In this document: piece after piece, positions 41,051 through 51,042 of the stretch
How the letters are laid out: the number at the start of each line of letters is the position of its first letter
How positions within the stretch are numbered: the stretch's first letter is position 1
Assembly (NCBI RefSeq): GCF_002019705.1
Contig: NZ_KV917377.1
Coordinates: 4,455,085-4,519,084 of the forward strand
Origin: Shouchella patagoniensis
GTDB taxonomy: Bacteria > Bacillota > Bacilli > Bacillales > Bacillaceae_D
Direction: 5' to 3'
DNA length: 64,000 nt
Notes under the pieces: model-generated
Database searches by the model: none
Told to the model about the DNA's origin: nothing
What the model saw: only the letters and a program-made list of their open reading frames with translations
Translations under genes and position numbers: made by a program

Positions 41051-41084
41051 AAAATCCTGCGGCAATTGCTGCAGGATTATTCTT
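41051..41084. terminator. Terminator at the end of the SigY operon and of the kinase gene
   Basis: AATCCTGCGG / CTGCAGGATT hairpin flanked by AAAA and TTATTCTT. Modest T-tract; convergent genes on both sides. Confidence 0.7.
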
Positions 41085-42699
41085 CATATAAAGGAATCGA
41101 GATAAAAACGGTTGTCCCAACATCAAGTTTACTATCATAGTGAATTTTTCCTAGGTGCGCTTCAACAATTTTGTGACTTATTGTTAGACCAAGCCCTGTA
41201 CCTTTTTCTTTGCGCGAATAAAAGGGTTCACCTAGCTTCTCAATCCGATCGCTACTAATACCACATCCATTATCTTGGACAGTAATACATACGTAATCGT
41301 CTATTGGTTTTGAATCTACTTCTATAATTGTAGCGCCTGCTTCAGTTGCATTTTTAATGATATTAATAAATAGTTGTTTTAATTGGTTTGCATCGCCTCT
41401 TACGAAAAGATCTTCATCCGTATTTAGTCGGATTGATGAGCCGTGTAAATGGGCTTCAGAGTTAAGAAGACGAACAATGTCTTTTAAGACTGATCGAACG
41501 TTCGTTCGAGAAAAGGCGATCTCTTGTGGTCGAGACAAGACTAGGAGTTCGCTTGCGATCATATTGATTCGTTCCAATTCGTCAAGCATAATGCGATGCA
41601 ATGGGTTTTCTTTTTCACTCTCTGTCTGAAATAGTTGCACAAACCCGTGTAGTGACGTAAGTGGGTTCCGGATTTCGTGCGCAATGCCAGCAGCGAGTTC
41701 ACCAATAACCGCTAATTTTTCAGTAGTACGTAACTTTTCTTCGGTTTCAATCATCTTCGTAATATTATTTGCGTAGCCCGTAATACCAACGATTTCATCC
41801 TCAATTATGATTGGTACAGACGCACAATTGACTATTACTTTTTTACCCGTACGATGATTCACGTGAACTTCATTGCATTGGTGCGCTCGTCTTTCGTTTA
41901 TTACACGTGAGAATTTCTTATGTAGTCTAAGATGATCTTCTTCACGAATAAATGAAATGAAAGGCTTACCAATCGCATCATTTCGTTTATAACCAGTGAC
42001 GTATTCAAATTGATCATTTAGATCAACGATTGTTCCATTTAAATCAATCATATAAACAAGCTCGGGATTATGTTCAAACAATGCTTTGTAACGAAGCTCA
42101 CTTTCAGCTAACTTTTTTTCAGCCTTAATTCGTTCAGTTATATCTCGACCAATGACGACGAGTCCTTTTCTCTCCCCATTTTCGCGGAATAGTGGTGTTT
42201 TAATGGTGTCAAATATTTTTTCTTCCCCATTAGGAAGCGTAAAGACTTCTTCAGCTCGTGTCATTTCTCCGTTTTGCCATGTTTCTTCATCGGTCTTTTC
42301 ACAGTATAGAAGGGCATCTCGATAAAACTTGCTATACTCTGCCAGCTCGGAATCTTTTTTTCCTTCGTAAGCAACCCCCTCTAGTTGGTATAGCTTTAAG
42401 CCAAACTCATTTGCTTGAATCCAACGTCCTTCGCCATCTTTAAAGTTGACGAAATCAACCATGGAATTGATTAGAGTGCCGACTTTTTCTTTTTCCTCTC
42501 GTAGCGTCTGAATTTTTTCTGATTTTCTCATAAGAAAATAGATGAATATACCTGTTGCTGCAACAAAAATAATGCCTTTTACTTTTTGAAACAAGGTATA
42601 AAGTTCTGGTTCCCATGAAGACAGGCCAATGTCTGTTCCTACAATCCAGAATACGCTAATACCTACATAAAGGAGTAACACTTTCTTTTTAGATTTCAT
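41077..42699 (-). CDS. Membrane PAS-domain sensor histidine kinase (sporulation-kinase type)
   Basis: 540 residues. Two N-terminal membrane helices (about 5-22 and 35-55) with only a short external loop, then two or three PAS domains. The HisKA box Ile-Ala-His-Glu-Ile-Arg-Asn-Pro-Leu-Thr-Ser-Leu carries the phospho-His. The HATPase domain has Asn-Ala-Thr-Glu-Ala (N box), Asp-Asn-Gly-Cys-Gly-Ile and Gly-Thr-Gly-Leu-Gly-Leu. This layout is that of KinA/KinE phosphorelay kinases feeding Spo0F, and no response regulator is adjacent, which fits. ATG 42699 follows AAAGGCGG; a TTG lies at 42723. Confidence 0.88.
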   Translation of the reverse strand: MKSKKKVLLLYVGISVFWIVGTDIGLSSWEPELYTLFQKVKGIIFVAATGIFIYFLMRKSEKIQTLREEKEKVGTLINSMVDFVNFKDGEGRWIQANEFGLKLYQLEGVAYEGKKDSELAEYSKFYRDALLYCEKTDEETWQNGEMTRAEEVFTLPNGEEKIFDTIKTPLFRENGERKGLVVIGRDITERIKAEKKLAESELRYKALFEHNPELVYMIDLNGTIVDLNDQFEYVTGYKRNDAIGKPFISFIREEDHLRLHKKFSRVINERRAHQCNEVHVNHRTGKKVIVNCASVPIIIEDEIVGITGYANNITKMIETEEKLRTTEKLAVIGELAAGIAHEIRNPLTSLHGFVQLFQTESEKENPLHRIMLDELERINMIASELLVLSRPQEIAFSRTNVRSVLKDIVRLLNSEAHLHGSSIRLNTDEDLFVRGDANQLKQLFINIIKNATEAGATIIEVDSKPIDDYVCITVQDNGCGISSDRIEKLGEPFYSRKEKGTGLGLTISHKIVEAHLGKIHYDSKLDVGTTVFISIPLYEE

Positions 42700-43441
42700 C
42701 TGAAGTTCCGCCTTTGTGATCAATCAATCAATTAGATGTGCCGTTTTTAGATTAACTGCTATACAACAGAATGACAACTATGAAATAAAAAGTCAGTCAA
42801 TTTAGCTAACGGCATGAGCGTTTTCGTGGCGCCTCTGGTGCTCGATTTACTGTTTTTATAAAAGTGGGAATTTGGCTAAAAAGGTCAAATAAACAAGAAT
42901 ATAATCTGATGGAAAATAGGCATAAAGTTGGGCTGTTACAATCGAATAAAAAGAAAACGTACACAGTGTTAGCTTCACTTAAAATGGAGCGTGAAAAAGA
43001 TATTTATAACCAGCTTTATCATCCATAAGGGTACTTATAATCGATCACATTTGTTTTCAGGTTGAAGAGACTATGTGTGATTTGTTTTTATACATCAGGT
43101 TTTACGCATTTATTTGAATAGAGGGTTGACTTATTATTAAGAGATGCAAGGCATAGCAGCTTCCCTTTTTTTTAACATCGATAACAGTTATGTTGTGAAT
43201 CCTGCAGAACCCAATGCTGCAGTTGGTTATTCTGATACATTGTTGGATAATAAATTTACTAAAAGGGGGTTTACATTAGCAGAGCTGATTCATTTAGAAT
43301 CAAGGTGCGGGAGTATTGACTTTACAAGCTACCAAGACATTGTGGTTGAGAAAAAAGCCGAATAGGCTATGTTATACTACTGAAAAAACACTTAAGATTA
43401 GAACAAATGCTGCTTTTAAGTGTGTGTGGAGATGGTGATTT
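42700..43441. other. Low-coding region between the kinase and nucleotidyltransferase genes
   Basis: Two open frames are seen but neither is convincing. One of 39 codons (42909-43028) is Lys-rich with no ribosome site. One of 73 codons (43144-43365) contains Phe-Thr-Leu-Ala-Glu-Leu-Ile-His-Leu-Glu-Ser and lacks a good start; it could be the tail of a lost gene. A dyad ATCACAT / ATGTGTGAT with a following TTGTTTTT (about 43040-43092) may be a terminator. ACACTTAA / TTTAAGTGT (43388-43423) forms a hairpin in the leader of the next gene. Confidence 0.4.
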
Positions 43442-44161
43442 TTGACAAAGTTAGAACCTGTAGAAGTAGCAAGGAGTTTTGTGGAGTTGAACTATCCGAA
43501 CTGTGAGGCTGCTTTGCTTGCAGGGAGTACAATCAGAGGTGAAGCGACAACTACTTCTGATTTGGATATTGTAGTATTTGATCAAACGTATAAGACGTCT
43601 TTTAGAGAGTCGCTCATAATGAATAATTGGCCGATTGAAGTATTTTTGCATACACTTGAATCATTTCGTGATTTTTTTAGAGCGGATATTGAAAGAGGCC
43701 GTCCATCTTTACCAAGAATGGTCGCAGAAGGGGTTGTGTTAAAAGATACGGGAGTGATTGAATCAATTAAAGTAGAAGCAACTATTTTACTTAATGAGGG
43801 GCCAAAAGCATGGACAAAAGCTGAAATCGATCAAAAGCGTTACGTAATTACGGATCTAGCTGAAGACTTTATTGGGAGTGAGGACAGAGCGGAAGCGATC
43901 TTTATTGTGGGTGAGTTGGCTATGCATGTAAGCGAATTCATCTTGCGAACAAACAAAGAATGGATTGGTCATTCGAAATGGTCTATACGTGCTTTGCGAG
44001 CACATAATCACCAGCTTGCAGAATTATTTATTGAAGCATTTGATTCCTATTATCGGACAAGTTCAAAAGAAAAAGTTGACCGATTAGTAACTCAAATTCT
44101 TAAACCTTACGGGGGAAAGTTGTTTCATGGATACCGCCTTGGGAGGAAGGAACCGAAATAA
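43442..44161 (+). CDS. Nucleotidyltransferase-fold protein (aminoglycoside nucleotidyltransferase-like)
   Basis: 239 residues. The NT-fold signature is clear: Ala-Gly-Ser-Thr-Ile-Arg-Gly-Glu followed by Thr-Ser-Asp-Leu-Asp-Ile-Val-Val (residues about 27-45), giving the Gly-Ser and the two metal Asp residues; a third acid may be Glu in Ile-Glu-Val-Phe. The remainder is helical. This resembles small streptomycin/kanamycin nucleotidyltransferases but the family also includes other substrates. TTG 43442 follows GGAGATGGTG. Its leader carries a hairpin at 43388-43423. Confidence 0.7.
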   Translation: MTKLEPVEVARSFVELNYPNCEAALLAGSTIRGEATTTSDLDIVVFDQTYKTSFRESLIMNNWPIEVFLHTLESFRDFFRADIERGRPSLPRMVAEGVVLKDTGVIESIKVEATILLNEGPKAWTKAEIDQKRYVITDLAEDFIGSEDRAEAIFIVGELAMHVSEFILRTNKEWIGHSKWSIRALRAHNHQLAELFIEAFDSYYRTSSKEKVDRLVTQILKPYGGKLFHGYRLGRKEPK

Positions 44162-44192
44162 TCTACATTTTAAGATAACTTTTAAAAACATG

Positions 44193-44221
44193 TTGACACA
44201 TCGGAATTATGGGAATAATAT
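44193..44221 (+). promoter_or_regulatory. Consensus promoter of the sulfate transport operon
   Basis: TTGACA at 44193-44198, 17-bp spacer, TAATAT at 44216-44221. The spacer contains CGGAATTATGGGAAT, which may be an operator for a cysteine-metabolism repressor such as CymR; that is a guess. About 105 nt of leader follow. Confidence 0.72.
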
Positions 44222-44230
44222 ATAAACAAA

Positions 44231-44264
44231 TCCGACAGGTAAAGAAAGTGTAGTTCTTGTCGGA
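44231..44264 (+). promoter_or_regulatory. Hairpin in the leader of the sulfate operon
   Basis: TCCGACA and TGTCGGA form a 7-bp stem around a 20-base loop, no T-tract. It does not match the S-box pattern. Could stabilise the mRNA or bind a regulator. Confidence 0.4.
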
Positions 44265-44330
44265 GAATCTTAACTCATTAATGCCGACTAAATACATAAG
44301 AATACAAGATAAAAGGAGGGGATTAGTAAG

Positions 44331-45338
44331 ATGAAAAAAATGGCTTATCCACTAGTTGCATTGATTTTTCTTACAGCATGTAATTCAGAAGTCGCTGGAG
44401 GCAACGAAGGGGATGTGGAACTATTAAATGTCTCTTATGACCCAACTAGAGAGCTTTATGCAGAGGTTGATAAAGCATTTGTGGAGTATTGGCAAGGGGA
44501 AACAGGCCAATCAGTAACGATTAATGCCTCTCATGGAGGCTCTGGAAGTCAAGCACGCTCTGTTCTTGACGGTTTAGAAGCTGATGTTGTCACGTTAGCA
44601 CTAGCCTATGATATTGATATCTTGCAAGAACGTGAATTGCTTGATGCAGATTGGCAATCCCAATTTGAACAGAATTCTTCTCCTTATACATCAACGATTA
44701 ATTTTTTAGTACGCGAAGGCAACCCGAAAAACATTCAAGACTGGGATGACTTAATCCGTGAAGATATTGAAGTCGTAACACCAAACCCTAAAACGTCAGG
44801 CGGGGCTCGTTGGAATTACTTAGCAGCTTGGGGATTCGCTGAAGATCTTTATGGTTCTGAAGAGGCTGCGGAAGATTTTGTCGGGAAACTCTATCAAAAT
44901 GTATCTGCATTAGATTCAGGGGCAAGAGGATCAACAACAACATTTGTCGAACGCGGTATTGGAGATGTTTTGTTAGCTTGGGAAAACGAAGCCATTCTAG
45001 CAGCTAACGAACTTGGCGAATCGGAATTCGATATTGTTACTCCATCCAAATCAATCTTAACGGAACCACCTGTTGCAATTGTAGATGCTGTTGTTGATCG
45101 TAAAGGCACGAGAGACGTAGCAGAGGCATACCTCGAATTTCTATATACAGATGAAGGCCAAAAACTGATTGCAGAAAATTACTATCGTCCGAGAGATGAA
45201 GCAATCTTAGAAGAACATCGTGACTATTTCCCGGAAGTAGAATTGTTTACGATTGATGAAAAGTTCGGTAGCTGGCAGGAAGCACAGGAAAAGCACTTTG
45301 CAGATGGCGGTATTTTTGATGCAATCTATCAGCCTTAG
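44331..45338 (+). CDS. sbp: Sulfate/thiosulfate ABC transporter substrate-binding lipoprotein
   Basis: 335 residues, lipobox Leu-Thr-Ala-Cys near residue 16, then a CysP/Sbp-type periplasmic binding fold: [11 protein letters not shown], His-Gly-Gly-Ser-Gly-Ser-Gln-Ala-Arg, [11 protein letters not shown] and Leu-Leu-Ala-Trp-Glu-Asn-Glu. The first and third motifs hold the sulfate through main-chain amides and Ser/Arg. AAAAGGAGGGG precedes the ATG. First gene of sbp-cysT-cysW-cysA. Confidence 0.93.
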   Translation: MKKMAYPLVALIFLTACNSEVAGGNEGDVELLNVSYDPTRELYAEVDKAFVEYWQGETGQSVTINASHGGSGSQARSVLDGLEADVVTLALAYDIDILQERELLDADWQSQFEQNSSPYTSTINFLVREGNPKNIQDWDDLIREDIEVVTPNPKTSGGARWNYLAAWGFAEDLYGSEEAAEDFVGKLYQNVSALDSGARGSTTTFVERGIGDVLLAWENEAILAANELGESEFDIVTPSKSILTEPPVAIVDAVVDRKGTRDVAEAYLEFLYTDEGQKLIAENYYRPRDEAILEEHRDYFPEVELFTIDEKFGSWQEAQEKHFADGGIFDAIYQP

Positions 45339-45353
45339 ATTTAGGAGTTTTTT

Positions 45354-46181
45354 ATGAAACGTATACTTCCGGGATTTGGACTCAGTTTAGGTTTTACGAT
45401 GTTATATATGAGCTTTATCGTCTTCGTTCCTCTTGCAGCGTTGCTTTTATTTACTGTTTATAATGGGTGGGATACGTTTTGGAATGCGGTAAATGATCCG
45501 AGGGTATTTGCCGCATTCCGGTTGAGTTTTACATCCTCACTAATTGCAGCACTCATTAATGGTGTGTTTGGTTTACTTATTGCGTGGGTTCTCGTACGTT
45601 ATTCTTTTCCTGGGAAAAGGTTAATGGACGGTATGATTGACTTGCCTTTTGCATTGCCAACAGCTGTTGCTGGTATCGCTTTAACAAGCCTTTATACAGA
45701 AAGTGGATGGATTGGGTCGCTGTTAGCCCCTCTAGGAATTAAAGTTGCTTTTTCACCACTTGGGGTGACGATCGCATTAACGTTTATTGGTCTTCCGTTT
45801 GTTGTACGCATGGTCGAGCCCGTTTTAAAAGCATTGGATAAAGAGACCGAAGAAGCATCAGCTTTGTTAGGAGCGACATCGTTTCAAACGTTTAAGACCG
45901 TCATTTTTCCGGTGCTTATTCCTGCTCTTTTAGCTGGGATGACACTGGCTTTTGCTAGAGCGCTTGGTGAATATGGTTCAGTTGTGTTCATTGCTGGGAA
46001 TATGCCAATGAAAACGGAGATTGTACCACTGTTAATTATGACAAAGCTGGAGCAGTTTGATTATGGTGGGGCAACAGCAATTGCTGTTGTGATGCTAACC
46101 ATTTCATTCTTGCTGTTGCTAGCGGTAAATGGTCTACAATGGTTAATTGCAAGGAAGTTAGGGCAAAGGAGGGCGTCGTAA
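45354..46181 (+). CDS. cysT: Sulfate ABC transporter permease CysT
   Basis: 275 residues, six membrane helices. Permease loop (EAA-type) reads Glu-Glu-Ala-Ser-Ala-Leu-Leu-Gly-Ala followed by Phe-Lys-Thr-Val-Ile-Phe-Pro, and Ala-Arg-Ala-Leu-Gly-Glu-Tyr-Gly-Ser-Val is the CysT end motif. It follows sbp by 15 bp and its stop overlaps the cysW start by one base. Confidence 0.92.
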   Translation: MKRILPGFGLSLGFTMLYMSFIVFVPLAALLLFTVYNGWDTFWNAVNDPRVFAAFRLSFTSSLIAALINGVFGLLIAWVLVRYSFPGKRLMDGMIDLPFALPTAVAGIALTSLYTESGWIGSLLAPLGIKVAFSPLGVTIALTFIGLPFVVRMVEPVLKALDKETEEASALLGATSFQTFKTVIFPVLIPALLAGMTLAFARALGEYGSVVFIAGNMPMKTEIVPLLIMTKLEQFDYGGATAIAVVMLTISFLLLLAVNGLQWLIARKLGQRRAS

Positions 46182-46999
46182 TGCTTAGACAAAAAACATG
46201 GATTAGTTATGTACTTATTACGATCGCCTTCTTGTTTCTAACTGCTTTCTTGTTTCTGCCTCTTATTGTTATTTTTACAGGTGCATTTGCGCAAGGTATA
46301 GATGTCTTCTGGGCAGCAATCACTGAACCTGCCGCACGATCAGCAATCCAATTGACGTTAATCGTAGTAGCAATTACTGTTCCACTCCACACTTTGTTTG
46401 GACTTTCTGCGGCATGGGTCCTAACGAAATTCCAGTTTAAGGGGCGTCAACTTCTCATTACATTAATTGAAATCCCTTTTGCGGTTTCTCCAGTAATTGC
46501 AGGGCTTCTTTTTATCTTATTATATGGTGTACATGGTTTTTTTGGCGAATGGCTGCAAGCAAATGGGTTTCAGGTTATTTTTGCTTTACCAGGAATTGTA
46601 CTTGCTACAATGTTTGTTACTTTACCATTTATTGTTCGTGAATTGATTCCTTTGATGGAGGCGCAAGGTTCAGAAGCAGAAGAAGCTTCTGTTACCCTTG
46701 GTGCAAGTGGGTGGAGTACATTCCTCCGTGTAACACTTCCTTCAATTAAATGGGGATTATTATACGGAGTAATCTTATGTAGTGCTCGAGCGATTGGTGA
46801 GTTTGGAGCTGTTTCAGTTGTTTCTGGGAGAATTCGTGGTATGACAAATACAATGCCTTTGCATGTAGAAATTCTTTATAACGAGTATCAGTTTGCGGCT
46901 TCCTTTGCCGTGGCAGCATTAATGTCGTTATTTGCACTCGTTACGATCGGAGTGAAGCAATGGGTTGAGTCGAGGCAGAGAGGAGGAAGCAATCAATGA
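46181..46999 (+). CDS. cysW: Sulfate ABC transporter permease CysW
   Basis: 272 residues, six helices, with [10 protein letters not shown] and [10 protein letters not shown]. The ATG at 46181 follows AAAGGAGGGCGTC inside cysT; the open frame back to 46139 is not used. It overlaps cysA by 4 bp (ATGA). CysT and CysW form the heterodimeric channel. Confidence 0.92.
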   Translation: MLRQKTWISYVLITIAFLFLTAFLFLPLIVIFTGAFAQGIDVFWAAITEPAARSAIQLTLIVVAITVPLHTLFGLSAAWVLTKFQFKGRQLLITLIEIPFAVSPVIAGLLFILLYGVHGFFGEWLQANGFQVIFALPGIVLATMFVTLPFIVRELIPLMEAQGSEAEEASVTLGASGWSTFLRVTLPSIKWGLLYGVILCSARAIGEFGAVSVVSGRIRGMTNTMPLHVEILYNEYQFAASFAVAALMSLFALVTIGVKQWVESRQRGGSNQ

Positions 47000-48063
47000 C
47001 AATTGAGATCAAAGGTATTCATAAAACGTTTGGTTCAACAGCGGTCTTAAAAGATGTTGATTTAATGGTTGAGCAAGGTGAGTTGCTTGCCTTACTTGGT
47101 CCGTCCGGTTCTGGAAAAACGACGTTACTACGTATGATTGCTGGTCTTGAAACAGCTAATACCGGGCAAATCATGATCAAGGACCGAGACGTTACAAATG
47201 TATCGCCACGTGAACGAAAAGTAGGTTTTGTTTTTCAACATTACGCATTGTTTGCTCATATGACGGTAGAAGCAAATATTGCTTATGGATTAAATGTCCA
47301 GAAGCGAAGTTTGCGTCCAACGAAAGAGAAAATAAAGGAAACCGTTGATGAGCTAATTAAGCTTGTTAAACTTGATGGACTTCAGACTCGTTATCCCTCT
47401 GAACTTTCAGGAGGCCAGAGACAACGTGTTGCATTGGCACGTGCGTTAGCCATTAAACCAGATGTATTATTACTTGATGAGCCTTTTGGTGCTCTTGATG
47501 CTCAAGTACGAAAAGAATTGCGCCGATGGTTACGCACGCTTCATAAACAAACCGGTATTACAACAGTATTTGTTACCCATGATCAAGAAGAAGCATTAGA
47601 TGTTGCTGATAAAATTGTTGTCATGCGAGATGGTGAAGTTGAACAAGTCGGTACGCCCATTCATGTATACGATGAACCAGAGACACCGTTTGTTTATCAA
47701 TTTCTTGGTAATGCGAATCGTTTTACTGGGGTCACTCACGCAGGCAAATTACAAGTAGGTGAAGCGAATTGGGAACTATCTTCTACGATAGAAGAACAAG
47801 AGGTGGTCGGATTCGCGCGTCCTCATGAAATTGCTTTATCAAAAACCTATCGAGATGGCGCAGACTTAAAAGTCACGATCCAGTCGGTTCACCCAGTCGG
47901 GCCAATTGTTTTTATCGAAGCAATTCGTGAAGGTGCAGAAGAGCCGATAGAAATTCAATTGCCAAAAAAAGTGTTTAAAGAGTTAAATTTACAAGAACAT
48001 GAGGAAGCTTATATAAGACCGGAGAAACTTGGGGTATTTCAAGTAGGAGAATATGTGATTTAA
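46996..48063 (+). CDS. cysA: Sulfate ABC transporter ATPase CysA
   Basis: 355 residues. Walker A Gly-Pro-Ser-Gly-Ser-Gly-Lys-Thr-Thr (about 36-44), signature Leu-Ser-Gly-Gly-Gln-Arg-Gln-Arg, Walker B Leu-Leu-Leu-Asp-Glu-Pro, H-loop Thr-His-Asp. The C-terminal TOBE region (about residues 235-355) is the regulatory part usual in CysA. A terminator follows at 48106. Confidence 0.93.
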   Translation: MTIEIKGIHKTFGSTAVLKDVDLMVEQGELLALLGPSGSGKTTLLRMIAGLETANTGQIMIKDRDVTNVSPRERKVGFVFQHYALFAHMTVEANIAYGLNVQKRSLRPTKEKIKETVDELIKLVKLDGLQTRYPSELSGGQRQRVALARALAIKPDVLLLDEPFGALDAQVRKELRRWLRTLHKQTGITTVFVTHDQEEALDVADKIVVMRDGEVEQVGTPIHVYDEPETPFVYQFLGNANRFTGVTHAGKLQVGEANWELSSTIEEQEVVGFARPHEIALSKTYRDGADLKVTIQSVHPVGPIVFIEAIREGAEEPIEIQLPKKVFKELNLQEHEEAYIRPEKLGVFQVGEYVI

Positions 48064-48105
48064 GAAAAAGAGGTTGTTAGTACAGACGACAGACAAGACC
48101 ATAGA

Positions 48106-48142
48106 TAAAAAATCTCTGCGATAGTATCTCAGAGATTTTTTT
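48106..48142 (+). terminator. Terminator of the sulfate operon
   Basis: AAAATCTCTG CGATAGTATCT CAGAGATTTT followed by TTTG. Confidence 0.88.
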
Positions 48143-48245
48143 GAGTTGATAGAAGTTCATCCTTTAATTGACTTACTATTTAATTTTACTTACTAGAGAG
48201 AGGATAAAGGATAAGCATCATCTATTCCACATCAGTAAGTGTTTT

Positions 48246-49043
48246 TTACGTTAAAACAGCGCGGTCGTTTGCGAATGCATCACCACGAATTTTTTGGAAT
48301 TCTTGAAGCAATTTCACAACAGTCAATCGTTGTTTCTCCTCATAGGATGCTTCAAAGATAATTTGTCCTTTGTCCATCATAATTAGGCGATTTCCAAGAT
48401 CGAGTGCTTGTTGCATATTATGAGTAACCATTAATGTAGTTAAGTTTGTATGTTCCACGATATCTTTCGTTTTACTTGTAATTAAAGCAGCTCGAGATGG
48501 ATCCAGTGCTGCCGTATGTTCATCAAGAAGTAAGAGGGATGGATTTGTAAATGTCGCCATTAATAGAGATAATGCCTGTCTTTCACCACCAGAGAGAAAG
48601 CCGACTTTCGCAGAGAGGCGATCTTCAAGTCCAAGTCCGAGTGAGGCTAGTTGCTCTTTAAAAAAAGATCGTCTGCTTTTCGTTACACCCATCTTGAAAT
48701 AGGAACGCTTTCTAGCACGGCTAAAAGCGATTGCCATATTTTCTTCGATCGTCATTGTTGGCGCGGTACCTGCTTGAGGATCTTGGAAAACGCGACCAAT
48801 CAGTTTTGATCGTCCGTGTTCTGCAAGAGCTGTGACGTTTTTACCATCAATTTCGATTGTTCCTGTGTCGGGTGGGAGGTGCCCAGCAATTAAATTCATT
48901 AATGTTGATTTTCCGGCACCGTTGCTACCAATAATCGTAACAAAATCTCCATGCTCTAAATGCAAGTTCACTTGATCCAAAGCCGTTTTTTCATCAACTG
49001 AACCTTCATTAAACATTTTATGAATATTATTTAGACGAAGCAA
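48246..49043 (-). CDS. ABC transporter ATP-binding protein (TrpZ-like)
   Basis: 265 residues with Walker A Gly-Ser-Asn-Gly-Ala-Gly-Lys-Ser-Thr, signature Leu-Ser-Gly-Gly-Glu-Arg-Gln-Ala, Walker B Leu-Leu-Leu-Leu-Asp-Glu-His and H-loop Val-Thr-His. The Walker B ends in His rather than Pro, a feature of ATPases of the ABC_sub_bind transporter group. It overlaps the permease by 17 bp. The group includes predicted tryptophan/tyrosine importers (TrpXYZ), but the substrate is not proved. Confidence 0.88.
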   Translation of the reverse strand: MLRLNNIHKMFNEGSVDEKTALDQVNLHLEHGDFVTIIGSNGAGKSTLMNLIAGHLPPDTGTIEIDGKNVTALAEHGRSKLIGRVFQDPQAGTAPTMTIEENMAIAFSRARKRSYFKMGVTKSRRSFFKEQLASLGLGLEDRLSAKVGFLSGGERQALSLLMATFTNPSLLLLDEHTAALDPSRAALITSKTKDIVEHTNLTTLMVTHNMQQALDLGNRLIMMDKGQIIFEASYEEKQRLTVVKLLQEFQKIRGDAFANDRAVLT

Positions 49044-50046
49044 TCTGGTCGCCTCCTTTTGTACTACTTTGCAACTCTTTCATTCGTTTTGCTTTACGCC
49101 GTCGATCTTTTTGCCGATCAATAATCGATGGTACTACAAGAGCAATAATAACGATAACGGCAGTAATCAAACGTAAGTCGCCAGCTTGAAGAAAATCAAC
49201 ACGAAGTGCAGAGGCGACAATTATGCGATAAATAATAGCTCCAAGAATAACTGCAAATGTAATTTTCATAAGAGAACCTTTACCAAAAATGGATTCTCCG
49301 ATAATAACAGATGCAAGACCAATAATAATCATCCCAATGCCCATGCTCACATCTGCGAAATTAGTGTATTGGGTGACCGTAGCGCCAGCAAGTGCTACAA
49401 ATGCATTAGACATGCCAAGACCGATAATCTTAAGCCGGTCCGTATTGGCAGAAAAGCTTTGAATCATTTTAGGATTATCCCCTGTTGCCCGTAAGGCCAG
49501 ACCAGATTCGGTTTTAAGAAAGAAATCAATAATTAGCTTTACGGCTAAAACTAGGACAAGCATAAATAATACGATTCCCCAAGTGGAAGGAGTAAAGCTA
49601 GAAAGCCCGATAGATGAAAGAAAATTGTTAAAGGCATTGTCGATAGGCAAGCTTTGCCACCACGTTCCAAATAACGAAACGAGTGTTTCATCATTGCGAA
49701 GCGAGATATTTGAGCTTCCCATGATTCGTAAATTGATTGAATATAAAGCGATCATCATTAAAATACCGGATAAAAGTGGATTGATCTTTCCTTTTGTATG
49801 AAGTGTTCCCGTAATACAACCAGCTAGAAACCCTGCTAAAAGTGCGCAAAACGTTGCTAAAAGTGGCGGGTAGCCACTAGAAATCATAATTGCAGCTACG
49901 GCTCCACCAGTTACAAAACTACCATCAACAGTGAGGTCAGGAAAATCGAGCACACGAAACGATAAATAGACACCAAGTGCCATGATTCCATAAATTAAGC
50001 CTAGTTCAACCGCTCCAAAAGTGGAGAGAAAAATTGGGTTTGACAT
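49027..50046 (-). CDS. ABC transporter permease (TrpY-like, BPD_transp_2)
   Basis: 339 residues with about nine helices of the LivH/RbsC-like permease fold. Gly-Leu-Ile-Tyr-Gly-Ile-Met-Ala-Leu-Gly-Val-Tyr-Leu-Ser near the N-terminus and Leu-Asp-Phe-Pro-Asp-Leu-Thr-Val-Asp-Gly-Ser-Phe are characteristic of permeases that go with ABC_sub_bind proteins. The C-terminal tail is Lys-rich. Middle gene of a three-gene operon. Confidence 0.9.
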   Translation of the reverse strand: MSNPIFLSTFGAVELGLIYGIMALGVYLSFRVLDFPDLTVDGSFVTGGAVAAIMISSGYPPLLATFCALLAGFLAGCITGTLHTKGKINPLLSGILMMIALYSINLRIMGSSNISLRNDETLVSLFGTWWQSLPIDNAFNNFLSSIGLSSFTPSTWGIVLFMLVLVLAVKLIIDFFLKTESGLALRATGDNPKMIQSFSANTDRLKIIGLGMSNAFVALAGATVTQYTNFADVSMGIGMIIIGLASVIIGESIFGKGSLMKITFAVILGAIIYRIIVASALRVDFLQAGDLRLITAVIVIIALVVPSIIDRQKDRRRKAKRMKELQSSTKGGDQIASSK

Positions 50047-50067
50047 CGTTGTCCACTTCCTTTGCAG

Positions 50068-51042
50068 TTACTCGGTAATGACATCTTCAGCTAATTCATC
50101 CCAGCTTGTGTTCCAATCTAATCCCATTCGTTCAGCCGCACCTTTATTAAATACAAGCTTCAACTCTGGAGGAAGCTCAACGGACATTGTGCTAACATCG
50201 GCACCATTCTCTAAGATTTCTACAGCCATTTCACCAGTTTTATAACCGATATCATAATAAGAGAATCCAAACCCGGCAAAACCGCCAGCTTCAACAGAAT
50301 CAAGCTCACCAACAAACAATGGTAGGCTTTCCCTTTCGGCAACATTGATAATCGAATCAAGTCCAGCGACTGCGTCATTGTCCGTAATAATATAAAAGGC
50401 ATCGATGGATCCAAGTAAACTTTCAGCCGCTGTTAGTACATCCGCTGTCGTTTGAATAGGCGCCTCATGAATAGTCATACCTAAGGCAGCGGCGGCTTCT
50501 TTTGCAAGCGAGACTTGGTGCTGGGAGTTTTGTTCTCCTGTGTTGTAAATCATGCCAATGTTTTCATAGCCAAATTCTTCGTTCATTAACTCAATTGAAT
50601 TGGAGATAGCATCTGGATGAAAATCTACTGTACCTGATGCATTGCCGCCAGGTTCTTCTAAGGATTCAACGAGTTGAGCTCCAACTGGATCGGTAACAGA
50701 AGTAAATAGAATTGGGGCATCAGTCACTGATGATTCCATAAATTGTGCAGCAGGTGTGGCATTAGCAAAAACTAGATCAAGTCCTTCGCTTGCAAAGTTG
50801 TCTGCGATCGACTGCAATTGATTTTGATCTCCATTTGGATTGGCATCATTGTAATTTACATTAAGACCAGCTTCTTCAATCGCTGCTTTGAATCCTTCCG
50901 TAGCCTGATCAAGAGAAGGATGATCAGCGTATTGCACGACACCAATCTCATAAGAATCTTCTCCAGATGTTTCCCCGTCACCGCATGCAGTAAGCACACT
51001 CGATGCAACCAACCCAATCATGAGCAAATACTTTTTGTTCAT
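50068..51042 (-). CDS. ABC transporter substrate-binding lipoprotein (TrpX/ABC_sub_bind family)
   Basis: 324 residues. Lipobox Leu-Thr-Ala-Cys (Cys20), then the ABC_sub_bind fold: Ile-Gly-Val-Val-Gln-Tyr-Ala-Asp-His-Pro-Ser-Leu-Asp, Ser-Val-Thr-Asp-Pro-Val-Gly-Ala, and Asp-Asn-Asp-Ala-Val-Ala-Gly-Leu. Relatives bind aromatic amino acids. GGGGGAGAACAA precedes the ATG. Leads the operon with the permease 21 bp downstream. No T-box or TRAP site is evident in the 5' region. Confidence 0.9.
   Translation of the reverse strand: MNKKYLLMIGLVASSVLTACGDGETSGEDSYEIGVVQYADHPSLDQATEGFKAAIEEAGLNVNYNDANPNGDQNQLQSIADNFASEGLDLVFANATPAAQFMESSVTDAPILFTSVTDPVGAQLVESLEEPGGNASGTVDFHPDAISNSIELMNEEFGYENIGMIYNTGEQNSQHQVSLAKEAAAALGMTIHEAPIQTTADVLTAAESLLGSIDAFYIITDNDAVAGLDSIINVAERESLPLFVGELDSVEAGGFAGFGFSYYDIGYKTGEMAVEILENGADVSTMSVELPPELKLVFNKGAAERMGLDWNTSWDELAEDVITE

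Noticed and set aside
43144-43365. 73-codon ORF before the nucleotidyltransferase
   Set aside because: No credible ribosome site and no recognised domain; mentioned only as part of the low-coding region.
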